Positions 36,967 to 45,832 of a DNA stretch of 64,000 nucleotides are shown here, one piece after another (position 1 is the first letter of the stretch; every line of letters begins with the position of its first letter). The stretch is taken from the NCBI RefSeq assembly GCF_000427405.1, contig NZ_KE386491.1, positions 3,538,790 to 3,602,789 on the forward strand. The letters are read 5' to 3'. The position numbers were made by a program, and so were the translations under genes. The notes under the pieces were generated by a model. It saw only the letters and a list, made by a program, of their open reading frames with translations. It was not told where the DNA came from and ran no database searches. The stretch is from Flectobacillus major DSM 103 (GTDB lineage: Bacteria > Bacteroidota > Bacteroidia > Cytophagales > Spirosomataceae).

Positions 36967-38187
36967 ATGAATCAGACTCGAATTATTGCTTCAAAAAAGG
37001 GATTATCGTTTGCTTTATGTATGCTGAGCTACCTATTGGGTGGCTCAGTATCGACGATGATGTCGGTTTACCTACCTATTGCACTACCCGACTTACTGCA
37101 CAAAAACCTTTCAGAACATGACCTATCTGAAATAGGGGCTTATATCAATGCCATTTTTTTGTATGGATGGATGCTGGGCGGTTTGGTTATTGGTTTTGTC
37201 AGCGATAAAATCGGTAGAATCAGTACATTGGCAATGGCTACGGGGATTTGTGGGCTAGCCACAGTTCTTGTGGTATTTGTAGATAACTGGTACGTTTTAT
37301 TAGCCTTGCGTTTTTTTGCAGGTATAGGAGTTGGCGGTATTTTACTTATTTCTACAGTATATATTGCCGAAATCTGGCCTGAAAAAACACGCCCTATCTT
37401 TTTGGGTATCTTGGCAGTTTCTTTTCCAATCGGAATTGTACTAACAGGCGGTATTACCCTCCTTTTTGCCAACTGGCATGATGCCTTTTGGATAGGCCTA
37501 TTACCTGTATTATTGGCTATTTTGATATTCCTTTTATTGCCCGAATCGTTGGCTTGGCGGAATATTCAAAAAACAAAACGACCTATTCATCAGCCTGTTT
37601 TTACTCAGCACAACCGTGCCAATTTAGTCGTTGGTATCCTGATTTTTGGGTCTGTACTTATTGGACTTTGGGGTATATTCTCGTGGCTACCTACATGGGT
37701 ACAAGGGCTGTTGGTAGATGGAGAAAAAGGTCAAAAAGAACGAGGTGCAGTTATGATGATACTCGGTATTGGTGGTATTGTAGGAGGCTTTTTGTCGGGT
37801 TTTCTTATCAAATCGTGGGGATTCAAAACTACCTTAATGCTTACTTTCTTGGGATGTAGTGGGGCTTGTATACTGCTATTTTTAACCAATACAGCCTTTA
37901 GTCCTATTATTTATGTTGAAACAGCCTTACTTTCTCTCTTTTTTGGGATTAGCCAAGGAACACTTTCAAGCTTTATTCCTGCCCTATTTCCTACCGAAAT
38001 TCGAGGCAGTGCTTCGGGCTTATGTTTTAATATTGGTCGCTTTTTTACGGCTACGGCAGTTTTTTTTGTGGGCAATTTAGTGGCTATTCTAGGTGGTCTT
38101 AGCAACTCTCTACTGGTATTTTCTATTACGTTTATAGTAGCTTTTATGATTGTTTTACGAGGTAAAACACATTATACATCAGCATAG
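36967..38187 (+). CDS. MFS transporter
   Basis: 406 residues with about twelve membrane helices. The loop motif between helices 2 and 3 is GFVSDKIGRISTLA, the MFS signature, and an LPESLAWRN loop follows helix 6. The ATG at 36967 begins 8 nt after the receptor stop, so the two are translationally close. It resembles metabolite/drug or aromatic-acid MFS carriers, but the substrate is not deducible. In the cluster it would move the receptor's ligand, or a product of it, across the inner membrane. A terminator-like stem follows at 38370. Confidence 0.9.
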   Translation: MNQTRIIASKKGLSFALCMLSYLLGGSVSTMMSVYLPIALPDLLHKNLSEHDLSEIGAYINAIFLYGWMLGGLVIGFVSDKIGRISTLAMATGICGLATVLVVFVDNWYVLLALRFFAGIGVGGILLISTVYIAEIWPEKTRPIFLGILAVSFPIGIVLTGGITLLFANWHDAFWIGLLPVLLAILIFLLLPESLAWRNIQKTKRPIHQPVFTQHNRANLVVGILIFGSVLIGLWGIFSWLPTWVQGLLVDGEKGQKERGAVMMILGIGGIVGGFLSGFLIKSWGFKTTLMLTFLGCSGACILLFLTNTAFSPIIYVETALLSLFFGISQGTLSSFIPALFPTEIRGSASGLCFNIGRFFTATAVFFVGNLVAILGGLSNSLLVFSITFIVAFMIVLRGKTHYTSA

Positions 38188-38258
38188 CTATTCAACAGGT
38201 AATCAAGTATTTATCACTAAAAAAATTACATTGGTTTTTCGATTTATAATTAGGGCTA

Positions 38259-38333
38259 TACGAAGGATTTTATTTTATTGAGAAGCATTTTTATCATGAG
38301 TATTTTTGCAATTTTATTTTATAAACCTTCGTA
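38259..38333 (+). promoter_or_regulatory. Promoter of AhpD paralogue 3, bracketed by an inverted repeat
   Basis: TTG at 38278-38280, a 20-nt spacer, then TATTTTTG (38301-38308) fit the Bacteroidota -33/-7 consensus. The 8-bp repeat TACGAAGG (38259-38266) and CCTTCGTA (38326-38333) flank the promoter symmetrically and could be an operator pair or a looping site. Confidence 0.5.
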
Positions 38334-38369
38334 CAGTATTAATTTATAATAATGAATTGTATTAGTAGA

Positions 38370-38401
38370 AAACGAGCTTGTCGGATGTTATAGGCTCGTT
38401 T
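38370..38401 (+). terminator. Hairpin between the promoter and AhpD paralogue 3
   Basis: AAACGAGC (38370-38377) pairs with GCTCGTTT (38394-38401), followed by TCTTTTCATTTTTT. It lies downstream of the promoter at 38278-38308 and upstream of the start at 38462. It could terminate read-through from the MFS gene or act in the paralogue-3 leader. Confidence 0.6.
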
Positions 38402-38461
38402 CTTTTCATTTTTTATCATTACTAAGCATCCTTTTTCAAACCTTTAACATACAACTTACTC

Positions 38462-39034
38462 ATGGCCTATATCACTATTCCCGAAGAAACACAGCTACCC
38501 GGTATTAGGGGACTCATGGCATTTAGCCCACAAACAGCAAGACCGCTTAACGCATTAGCCGAGTTATTGCTTCGACATCCCGACAACACGCTGTCGCAAG
38601 GCGAGCGAGAGCTTATTGCTACTTATACCTCCTATCTCAACGATTGCCTTTTTTGTCAAAGTGTACATGGCTCGGCTGCCCAATGCTATTTGGACGACGA
38701 TGGTACAATAATAAGTCAGGTAAAAAGGGATTTGTGGACTGCTCCTATTTCTGATAAAATGAAAGCCTTACTTTTAATCGCCCAAGCGGTTCAGAAAGGA
38801 GGCAAATATGTGACAGATGTGCAGATTCAGTTAGCCCATGAAAGCGGTGCTAGCGACCGTGAAATTCATGATACCGTTTTGATTGCGGCGGCATTCTGTA
38901 TGTTTAATCGGTATGTCGATGGCTTGGGTACGTGGGCTCCTACTGCCCCCGAAGCCTATAAAGACCGAGGTGCTCGGATTAGAGACGAAGGCTATGCCAA
39001 CTTCGACCCAATGGCCTATATTCAAGCTCAATAA
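38462..39034 (+). CDS. AhpD-fold carboxymuconolactone decarboxylase family protein, paralogue 3
   Basis: 190 residues with the E-x11-C-x2-C-x3-H motif intact (ERELIATYTSYLNDCLFCQS then VH). A 57-nt stretch (38854-38910) differs by one base from paralogue 1 (33230-33286), although the rest of the two genes is clearly diverged. The stop is 12 nt before the DUF3179 gene, so the two likely form an operon driven by the promoter at 38278-38308. Confidence 0.87.
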   Translation: MAYITIPEETQLPGIRGLMAFSPQTARPLNALAELLLRHPDNTLSQGERELIATYTSYLNDCLFCQSVHGSAAQCYLDDDGTIISQVKRDLWTAPISDKMKALLLIAQAVQKGGKYVTDVQIQLAHESGASDREIHDTVLIAAAFCMFNRYVDGLGTWAPTAPEAYKDRGARIRDEGYANFDPMAYIQAQ

Positions 39035-39046
39035 CCCTTTACCAAC

Positions 39047-40225
39047 ATGAAAAACGTTTTACTTTTACTTGGCTTTTTGGTACTTTTCCTTGCCGAAATA
39101 CTCAAAGTATATTTTATTATGCCATTTCCTGGCAGTCAACAGATCAACAGTATCGATTTTGCCTATTTCTTACACAACCATATTTGGTACTTTCGTGGTC
39201 TTGGTATTGTTCTGACAATATGGCCTTTATTTGCTATTTTTCAACAAAAAGCCCTAATACCTAAGTGGATTGGCGGAGGTTTGCTGCTAGCATGGATAGT
39301 TGTTTTTTATTTATTTAATTTTCGTTTTTTGGCAGAAAAAATGTTTTATCAACCCAAAGTTCAAACCTTTACGACGGCCAAAAGCAACAAAATTGCACTC
39401 AATAAACTTATCGTGGGTGTTGTTATTAATAAGCAGGCTCGTGCTTACCCCATTCAACTTATTGGGTATCATCATCAGGTAGTAGATACTCTTGGTGGCG
39501 AGGTTATTATGGTAACATATTGTACGGTATGCCGTACAGGAAGGGTATATATGCCAAAAGTAAATAGTCAAAATGACCAATTCCGTTTGGTAGGGATGGA
39601 CCATTTCAATGCTCTTTTTGAAGACCAATCTACTGGCTCGTGGTGGCAGCAAGCCACAGGTGAAGCCATTGCGGGGCCACAAAAAGGACAAACCTTACCT
39701 TCTATCGCTTCCGAGCAAATGACGTTGTCGGCTTGGCTCAAACAGTATCCTGATGCTACTATTATGCAACCCGACGAGCATTATAAAGAGGAATATGACC
39801 ACCTACAAAAGTATGATCAAGGCAGAGGAAAAAGTACCCTTACCAAAAGAGACTCGCTTTCTTGGCAACCCAAATCGTGGGTTGTGGGTATCAAGCTTGA
39901 CCAATATGCCAAGGCTTATGACTGGAATGTGCTGTTGAAAAAAAGAATTATACAGGATTCATTAGGTACGACATCGCTCATTGTTGTAATAGAAAAAGAC
40001 AACAATAGCTTTCATGTATTTAAAAGCTATTCGCCAGAAGGTAAGTTACATTTGGTATTACAACAAAACCAACTTATTGATACAGAGTCAAATGCGATTT
40101 GGAGTTTGGAAGGAAGATGTATTGCAGGAAAATATGCGGGTACGTATTTACCTAAAATACAGGCATATCAAGAGTTTTGGCATTCTTGGCAAACCTTTCA
40201 TCCACAAACTTTACAAGGCCAATAA
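39047..40225 (+). CDS. Membrane-anchored DUF3179 protein
   Basis: 392 residues. Three hydrophobic segments (about 1-25, 50-70 and 76-95: LLLLGFLVLFLAEILKVYFI, GLGIVLTIWPLFAIF, GGGLLLAWIVVFYLFNF) anchor it. The soluble part from about residue 125 is DUF3179, with the hallmark VVINKQARAYPI and the cysteine pair in VTYCTVCRTGRVY, then DHFNALFEDQSTGSWW. Function of DUF3179 is unknown, but the conserved C-x2-C suggests thiol or metal chemistry. It follows AhpD paralogue 3 by 12 nt, which ties an exported or membrane thiol protein to a cytosolic thiol protein. Confidence 0.87.
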   Translation: MKNVLLLLGFLVLFLAEILKVYFIMPFPGSQQINSIDFAYFLHNHIWYFRGLGIVLTIWPLFAIFQQKALIPKWIGGGLLLAWIVVFYLFNFRFLAEKMFYQPKVQTFTTAKSNKIALNKLIVGVVINKQARAYPIQLIGYHHQVVDTLGGEVIMVTYCTVCRTGRVYMPKVNSQNDQFRLVGMDHFNALFEDQSTGSWWQQATGEAIAGPQKGQTLPSIASEQMTLSAWLKQYPDATIMQPDEHYKEEYDHLQKYDQGRGKSTLTKRDSLSWQPKSWVVGIKLDQYAKAYDWNVLLKKRIIQDSLGTTSLIVVIEKDNNSFHVFKSYSPEGKLHLVLQQNQLIDTESNAIWSLEGRCIAGKYAGTYLPKIQAYQEFWHSWQTFHPQTLQGQ

Positions 40226-40233
40226 ACCACATG

Positions 40234-40499
40234 AGTCATCCCGAATGTTAGGTAATATTAAAAGAGCCTCCCTCGTTGTGTTTGCAGGGATTCGTAAGGT
40301 TGTCAAGTGAACATTGAAGAGGTTTATCATTTGCTCAAATGATAGAAAGTTAGGGAATATCCATATAAAAGGCGTTTGAAAAACTAATTTCAAACGCCTT
40401 TTGCATGTTAAATGACACATCTTTAGCCGAAAAGCGTTGCGTCCTTATTGGTGAAATCATATTCAAAAACAATCACCATTCACTAAATTCGGGATGACT
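40234..40499 (-). repeat. Dispersed element, copy B (about 266 bp, reverse) with 13-bp terminal inverted repeats
   Basis: AGTCATCCCGAAT (40234-40246) is exactly complementary to ATTCGGGATGACT (40487-40499), giving perfect 13-bp ends. The reverse complement aligns along its length with 19502-19745. It contains the hairpin at 40367-40401. I see no obvious target-site duplication (left flank CACATG, right flank TATCTT) and no reading frame. It occupies most of the 327-bp gap between the convergent DUF3179 and FAH genes. A non-autonomous mobile element (MITE-like) or a conserved structured terminator family are the two readings. Confidence 0.75.
40367..40401. terminator. Hairpin at the centre of element copy B
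   Basis: AAAAGGCGTTTGAAA (40367-40381) pairs with TTTCAAACGCCTTTT (40387-40401): a 15-bp stem. Compared with copy A one base pair is changed on both arms (C:G to T:A), so the pairing is preserved. It likely terminates both convergent neighbours. Confidence 0.75.
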
Positions 40500-40553
40500 T
40501 ATCTTTATAATGCTTAAATTGATATTTAAGTTTTAGTACTTCTATCTAAATAA

Positions 40554-41393
40554 CTAGTCTACCCAGTTTCGTAATGTACCAATATGCTCTATGGTAATGG
40601 CAATCTCGTCGCCCGGAGCTAGTGTAAATTCATTGGGAGGGACAATCCCAGTACCTGTCATCAAATAACACCCTTGTGGGAAAGTACACTCACGAAATAA
40701 ATAGGCAACCAATTCGGTATGTTGGCGTTTCATTTGATTGATAGAGATCGTTCCTACAAAAACCTCCTCATTGGCTCTTTTAATGCTTAATGAAATTTGT
40801 GCATTAGGATTTATCACTGTTTCGGGAACGAATAAACAGGGGCCAATCGCCGCCGCACCATCATAAGACTTGGCCTGAGGAAGATACAAAGGATTTTCGC
40901 CCTCGATACTTCTCGAACTCATGTCATTTCCAACGGTATAACCCACTATTTTACCATGAGAGGTAATAAACAAGGTTAGCTCTGGCTCTGGCACATTCCA
41001 GCCAGAATCTTTTCTGATTCGTACCTTTTGGTCTGTACCTACAGTACGATAATAAGGTGCTTTGAAAAATAACTCAGGACGTTCGGCATCATATACTTTG
41101 TCGTAAAACGTACCGCCACCAGCATCTTTAGATTCCTCCATGCGGGCATTGCGACTACGCAAATAAGTAACACCCGAAGCCCAGATTTCTTGTGTACCAA
41201 TAGGAGCTAATAAGTGATAATCTTGAAGAATATCTGACGAGCCAATGGCTTCATTGTTTTCGCAGAATGCCGACAAATAGCCAAATAGGTTATCATGATT
41301 CACGATAGTGTCCCAACTTTGCTCGTCGCCAAGATTAAAGATATTTCCTTGCGATTCTACCAAAATTCCTTTTGATGTATTATACAACTTCAT
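40554..41393 (-). CDS. FAH-fold sugar-acid enzyme (2-keto-3-deoxy-pentonate dehydratase or diketo-fuconate hydrolase type)
   Basis: 279 residues of the fumarylacetoacetate-hydrolase superfamily. The metal ligands lie in VPEPELTLFI (two Glu) and the second motif in GYTVGNDMSSRSIEG. The segment SGVTYLRSRNARMEES with DKVYDAERPELFFKA resembles 2-keto-3-deoxy-D-arabinonate/xylonate dehydratases of oxidative sugar pathways; FAH-fold hydrolases of 2,4-diketo-3-deoxyfuconate are a close alternative. It lies 168 nt downstream of a GH95 fucosidase on the same strand and near an alcohol dehydrogenase, favouring a deoxy-sugar or pentose breakdown role. Confidence 0.8.
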   Translation of the reverse strand: MKLYNTSKGILVESQGNIFNLGDEQSWDTIVNHDNLFGYLSAFCENNEAIGSSDILQDYHLLAPIGTQEIWASGVTYLRSRNARMEESKDAGGGTFYDKVYDAERPELFFKAPYYRTVGTDQKVRIRKDSGWNVPEPELTLFITSHGKIVGYTVGNDMSSRSIEGENPLYLPQAKSYDGAAAIGPCLFVPETVINPNAQISLSIKRANEEVFVGTISINQMKRQHTELVAYLFRECTFPQGCYLMTGTGIVPPNEFTLAPGDEIAITIEHIGTLRNWVD

Positions 41394-41561
41394 TGCCTAG
41401 TGAGGTTATTAGTAGCCCTTTACTTGTATCACAAAGGGCTACTATGTTAGATAATTGAAATACTAGCATTGTTTATTTTACCCTAGAGGCTTATTACACT
41501 TTTCAGGCATAAAGCCATTTTATTCAAGCATTGGTACACTTTTCACCCTGTCACCAATGTC

Positions 41562-44072
41562 CTATCGCCCAATCACTACAACCTGTCCTTTTGTGGTAGG
41601 TACATCGTATTCAAAATACGTTTTCGATATCCCTTCAGCCAAAGAAACGCCTGCAGGAACTATTGGTTCAGTACCTTTGATTGGATTCAGCAACACATTT
41701 TTTAATGCACCATTAACCAGTTTTGCCCCTTTGATTTTTAAGGGTACTTCCGAGCGAACACGGCATATTCCTCCTACCTTCGATACAACCTTACCACTCT
41801 GTAATTGGCCATTTTGCCATGTCATATCAACGACAAAGCCTCCTCTAGCCACCAAGCCCTTTACTTGGCCATTTTGCCATGTACTTGGTAAAGCTGGCAA
41901 CAAATGCACAGCCCCTGCATGCGACTGCAACAATAGTTCGGCCATACCAGCGGTAGCACCAAAGTTACCATCAATTTGGAATGGTGGATGTGCATCGAAA
42001 AGATTTTTATAAACACCCCCTTTGTGGTAATTATAGCCACTCGACTCCATCGGAGAAAGCAAGTTTTTCAAAATAACTAAAGCGTGGTCGCCGTCGAGTA
42101 GCCTTGCCCAAAAGTTAACTTTCCAGCCCATTGCCCAGCCCGTACCTTCGTCGCCACGACTAATAAGGGCATTTTTTACGGCCGAAAACAACTTTGGCGA
42201 AGTCCAAGGGTTTACTTGATTACTTGGATGCAGAGCATACAAATGCGATGAATGACGGTGGTGCGGGTCTGTTTCTTCAAAATCCTCTGACCACTCCATC
42301 AAATTTCCTTTGGCATTAACCCTAAAAGGCTGTAATTGCGGTAATATACTGGCTAATTTCTTGCTAAATTCGGGGTCGGTATTCAAAATCTTACTAGCTT
42401 CATAACAATTAGATAACACCTCACGAGTAATCCCTAAGTCCATGGCTGTTCCTACCGAAATACCGAGTTCTTTGCCTTGATATTTATATTTATTTTCTGG
42501 CGAAAAGCCGTATGCTAACTCATAAAAGCCTGCCTCATTTTTCACCAAAAACCCTAAAACAAACTCGGATGCTCCTTTCAAAATAGGATAACTATTGGCC
42601 AAAAACTGCTTGTCGCCCGTAAACAAATAATGCTCGTAAATATGACTACAAAGCCATGCTCCACCCATTTGCCAATTGGCCCAAATAGGATCGCCTGTAC
42701 CAAAATCACCTACGGGTGCCGATAACCCCCAAATATCGACATTGTGGTGTGCTACCCAGCCGTTTAGTCCATAATGTAACTTAGCTGTTTTTTTACCATT
42801 GACAGAAAGGTCTTTGATAAGCTCAAATAATGGACTTGTAGTGGCCGACAAATTACAAGTTTCGGCAGGCCAGTAATTCATTTGCACATTGATATTAGAA
42901 GTATAATTTGAACTCCACGGCGGACGAACCATATTATTCCAAATACCTTGCAAATTGGCGGCCTGCCCTCCTTTTCTGGATGAGGCAATCAATAAATATC
43001 GACCATAGTTAAACAACAAATTGGCCAATTGTGGGTCGTTGTCTTTCTCGTAGTTTTTGATACGAATATCGGTAGGCACACGGCTATCGCCTTTGCTTTC
43101 TAACTCAAGGTTTACGCCACTATATAAAGCATGATAATCTTGATAGTGTGCTTTTTTCAAACTTTCGTACGACCTTGCCGTAGCCCATTTCATTAGTTTA
43201 CTAGCCTCAATCGAAGGTTCTAAACCTTTCAGCCCTGGTGAATTGAAACGCCCATTATAACTTGTAGTAGCTACCACGATCAGGGTGGCATCGCTAGCGT
43301 CCGACAATACCAATTGGTTATTGCTAACACTTACTTTACCCGAATTGGTTTTGATACTCAACCATACCTCGGCCTCCATACCCTCGCCTCCCCAATCATC
43401 AACCTTCACGGCATCGTCGCCCTTAAACTCGCTACGGTAATTGGGTTCGACATGTTTTGGAGCTTTACAACGAATTTTCAAGATATTATTTTCTACCCAA
43501 ACCTTATTTTTCATCAATGAGCCAAAGCCAACAGTAAAGCCCAAACTACCACGAGTAGAGCTATTCAGCTGAACAGCCATTAGTTTGTCGGGAAAACTTG
43601 TCAACAATTCACGGGTATATTCGGCCTTGGGTGTACGGTATTTGACATGGGTAGTGGCCGTATTCAAATCTAAATCCCTGTAATACTGCGATACCTGATT
43701 GGTATCGGCAAAGGTTAAATGAATATCGCACAGGGGTTGATACGACTGCGTGTATGCTCCCTGCATTTTTTTAGTAAGAACCTCCGCTTCGGCATATTTT
43801 TTTTCTTTCATCAAGGCTTTTACCTGTGGAAAATACTGAGCAGATTGCGGGTTATTCCATTCTTTGGGAGCTCCCGACCAAAATGAAGTATGATTGAGCT
43901 GAATCAATTCTTGGCCTGTTTTTCCAAAAACCATAGCCCCCAAATGACCATTGCCAATGGGTAGGGCTTCGACCCAGTACTTAGCAGGTGCATCGTACCA
44001 AAGTGTCTGATTCTGAGCAAAATTTGGAAAAGCCAGAACATTAAATAGTAGTAAAGAGAGTAATTTTTTCAT
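41562..44072 (-). CDS. Glycoside hydrolase family 95 (alpha-L-fucosidase type)
   Basis: 836-residue secreted enzyme (signal [20 protein letters not shown]). The start [20 protein letters not shown], then GAMVFG and LNHTSFWSG, is the GH95 N-terminal beta domain. The catalytic (alpha/alpha)6 region has [11 protein letters not shown] (Asn/Glu active-site loop) and [20 protein letters not shown] near the C-terminus, with the catalytic Asp in the latter. GH95 releases alpha-1,2-linked L-fucose by inversion; some members act on L-galactosides, so the linkage is not certain. It is on the same strand as the FAH-fold gene and divergent from the iron alcohol dehydrogenase. Confidence 0.92.
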   Translation of the reverse strand: MKKLLSLLLFNVLAFPNFAQNQTLWYDAPAKYWVEALPIGNGHLGAMVFGKTGQELIQLNHTSFWSGAPKEWNNPQSAQYFPQVKALMKEKKYAEAEVLTKKMQGAYTQSYQPLCDIHLTFADTNQVSQYYRDLDLNTATTHVKYRTPKAEYTRELLTSFPDKLMAVQLNSSTRGSLGFTVGFGSLMKNKVWVENNILKIRCKAPKHVEPNYRSEFKGDDAVKVDDWGGEGMEAEVWLSIKTNSGKVSVSNNQLVLSDASDATLIVVATTSYNGRFNSPGLKGLEPSIEASKLMKWATARSYESLKKAHYQDYHALYSGVNLELESKGDSRVPTDIRIKNYEKDNDPQLANLLFNYGRYLLIASSRKGGQAANLQGIWNNMVRPPWSSNYTSNINVQMNYWPAETCNLSATTSPLFELIKDLSVNGKKTAKLHYGLNGWVAHHNVDIWGLSAPVGDFGTGDPIWANWQMGGAWLCSHIYEHYLFTGDKQFLANSYPILKGASEFVLGFLVKNEAGFYELAYGFSPENKYKYQGKELGISVGTAMDLGITREVLSNCYEASKILNTDPEFSKKLASILPQLQPFRVNAKGNLMEWSEDFEETDPHHRHSSHLYALHPSNQVNPWTSPKLFSAVKNALISRGDEGTGWAMGWKVNFWARLLDGDHALVILKNLLSPMESSGYNYHKGGVYKNLFDAHPPFQIDGNFGATAGMAELLLQSHAGAVHLLPALPSTWQNGQVKGLVARGGFVVDMTWQNGQLQSGKVVSKVGGICRVRSEVPLKIKGAKLVNGALKNVLLNPIKGTEPIVPAGVSLAEGISKTYFEYDVPTTKGQVVVIGR

Positions 44073-44286
44073 ATAAAATCAATTAAGAGCTATGTATTCA
44101 TTTTTCTTCTCTGAAAAGTAAAAGCCTTTTAAAACTACTCATAAGCTGTGGGGTATTCCAAGAAACTTTTCAAAGGGTATTTCGGTTTTACATACATGGC
44201 TACTCATTTAGCTTATATTATTAAGTATTTTTATTTACCCTTACAAAATTTCATCAGCTTCTCATTGTATTAAACAAAAACAACAG

Positions 44287-45444
44287 ATGTTAAACTTTGA
44301 ATTTCAGAACCCAACCAAAATCCTTTTTGGAAAAGGCCAAATAGCTACAATAGCCCAAGAAATCCCAGCAGAAGCTCGTATATTGATAACCTATGGTGGT
44401 GGTAGTATCAAAACCAACGGTGTTTACCAACAAGTAATTGCTGCATTACAAGGCCGTGAAGTAGTAGAGTTTAGTGGTATCGAGCCAAACCCTACTTACG
44501 AAACCTTAATGAAAGCCGTTGAGATTATCCGTACCCAAAAAATCGACTACGTTTTGGCTGTAGGTGGTGGCTCGGTTATAGACGGTACAAAATTTATTGT
44601 AGCAGCCGTAGATTTTGAAGGTGAACCTTGGGAAATACTAACCAAGTCGATTCGTACTACTCATGCTATGCCTTTTGGTGCTATCTTGACTTTGCCAGCA
44701 ACAGGCTCAGAAATGAACTCGGGAGCAGTAATTACCAGAGTAGCCACTCAGGAAAAATTAGCGATGGGAGGCCCGGGGTTGTTTCCAAAATTCTCTGTTT
44801 TAGACCCCGAAGTTATCAAGAGTATTCCTGTACGTCAGTTGCGTAACGGTATTGTAGATGCTTATACACACGTATTGGAGCAGTACATGACATACCCTGC
44901 CAATGCGTGGTTGCAAGACCGCTTCGCAGAAAGTATCTTACAGACTTTGATAGAGGTCGCTCCTAAAATCTTGGCCGACCCTACCAATTACGAAGCAGCC
45001 GCCAACTTTATGTGGAGCTGTACAATGGCATTGAACGGCTTGATTCAAAAGGGTGTGCCTACCGACTGGGCCACACACATGATTGGTCACGAGCTTACGG
45101 CCTTGTACAATATAGACCATGCTATGACTTTGGCAATTATTTTCCCGAATTTATATCGTGTTCGTTTTGAGAACAAAAAAGAAAAGTTAGCTCAATATGG
45201 CCAACGTGTCTGGAATATCACCGAAGGCACAACCGACGAAAAAGCTCAGGCGGCTATTGAGCGTACCGTAGCTTGGTTGCATGAATTGGGCGTAAAAACT
45301 CGTCTTTCTGAATATACAAGCGACTATGCTACTACAGGAGAATTCATTGAAAAACGCTTTAACGAAAGAGGCTGGAAAGGTCTTGGCGAGCGTAAAGATA
45401 TTACCCCTGCCGTAGTAAAAGAAATTGTAGAGTTGAGCTACTAA
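44287..45444 (+). CDS. Iron-containing alcohol dehydrogenase (YqhD/BdhA-like)
   Basis: 385-residue group III dehydrogenase. The opening FEFQNPTKILFGKGQI is typical of YqhD/BdhA. The NADP-binding GGGS motif is in LAVGGGSVIDGTKFI. Metal ligands are in NGIVDAYTHVLEQYMT and WATHMIGHELTALYNIDHAMT (Asp and three His). Reduces aldehydes to alcohols. Next to the fucosidase and FAH-fold genes it might act on lactaldehyde or other sugar-breakdown aldehydes, but YqhD-type enzymes are broad, so this is inference. Terminated by the near-perfect palindrome at 45489-45532. Confidence 0.9.
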   Translation: MLNFEFQNPTKILFGKGQIATIAQEIPAEARILITYGGGSIKTNGVYQQVIAALQGREVVEFSGIEPNPTYETLMKAVEIIRTQKIDYVLAVGGGSVIDGTKFIVAAVDFEGEPWEILTKSIRTTHAMPFGAILTLPATGSEMNSGAVITRVATQEKLAMGGPGLFPKFSVLDPEVIKSIPVRQLRNGIVDAYTHVLEQYMTYPANAWLQDRFAESILQTLIEVAPKILADPTNYEAAANFMWSCTMALNGLIQKGVPTDWATHMIGHELTALYNIDHAMTLAIIFPNLYRVRFENKKEKLAQYGQRVWNITEGTTDEKAQAAIERTVAWLHELGVKTRLSEYTSDYATTGEFIEKRFNERGWKGLGERKDITPAVVKEIVELSY

Positions 45445-45488
45445 TAAAGCATTGATAAAGGAATGCCTTTGTGCCAGCCTTCACTGCA

Positions 45489-45532
45489 AAAAATCCTTAG
45501 TAAGTAAATTAATTTACCTACTAAGGATTTTT
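45489..45532 (+). terminator. Near-perfect 44-bp palindromic terminator
   Basis: Bases 45489-45510 pair with 45511-45532 with a single mismatch, and T's continue to 45534. It follows the alcohol dehydrogenase gene. The zero-spacer layout is the same as in the 10200-10255 palindrome. Confidence 0.75.
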
Positions 45533-45812
45533 TTATACGCTTCTTTATCAAATATTACGAATTTTTTAGAGATAGCCTGCCTTCAATTTGCCTAATCCTA
45601 CTACCATTTCTTTTCTATTTGCTTACTAAAGATATTGATACCTTTGGCAATAGAACCATCATAAGGCACTACATATCAAAATGTTACTATTTTGTCATCT
45701 TTTTGTCATGTCTCTTTTTTGCTTTTATTTGGCTATTCTCATAACCTTTGTAAAAGCAATTTTCTCTCTTATCTCTTTTACACATCATACCTATTACTTA
45801 CCTATAAACCTT

Positions 45813-45832
45813 TTATCTTGATGTCAAGATAA
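45813..45832. promoter_or_regulatory. Palindrome in the leader region of the first barrel/lipoprotein cassette
   Basis: TTATCTTGA (45813-45821), TG, TCAAGATAA (45824-45832): a perfect 9-bp inverted repeat. It is a candidate operator in an otherwise unmarked 738-bp gap (45445-46182) that also contains the terminator at 45489-45532 and no supported gene. Confidence 0.4.

Noticed and set aside
31607-41541. GGTACACTTTTC present at about 31608 and at about 41530
   Set aside because: The shared word is only 12 bases and the flanks do not align; likely chance.
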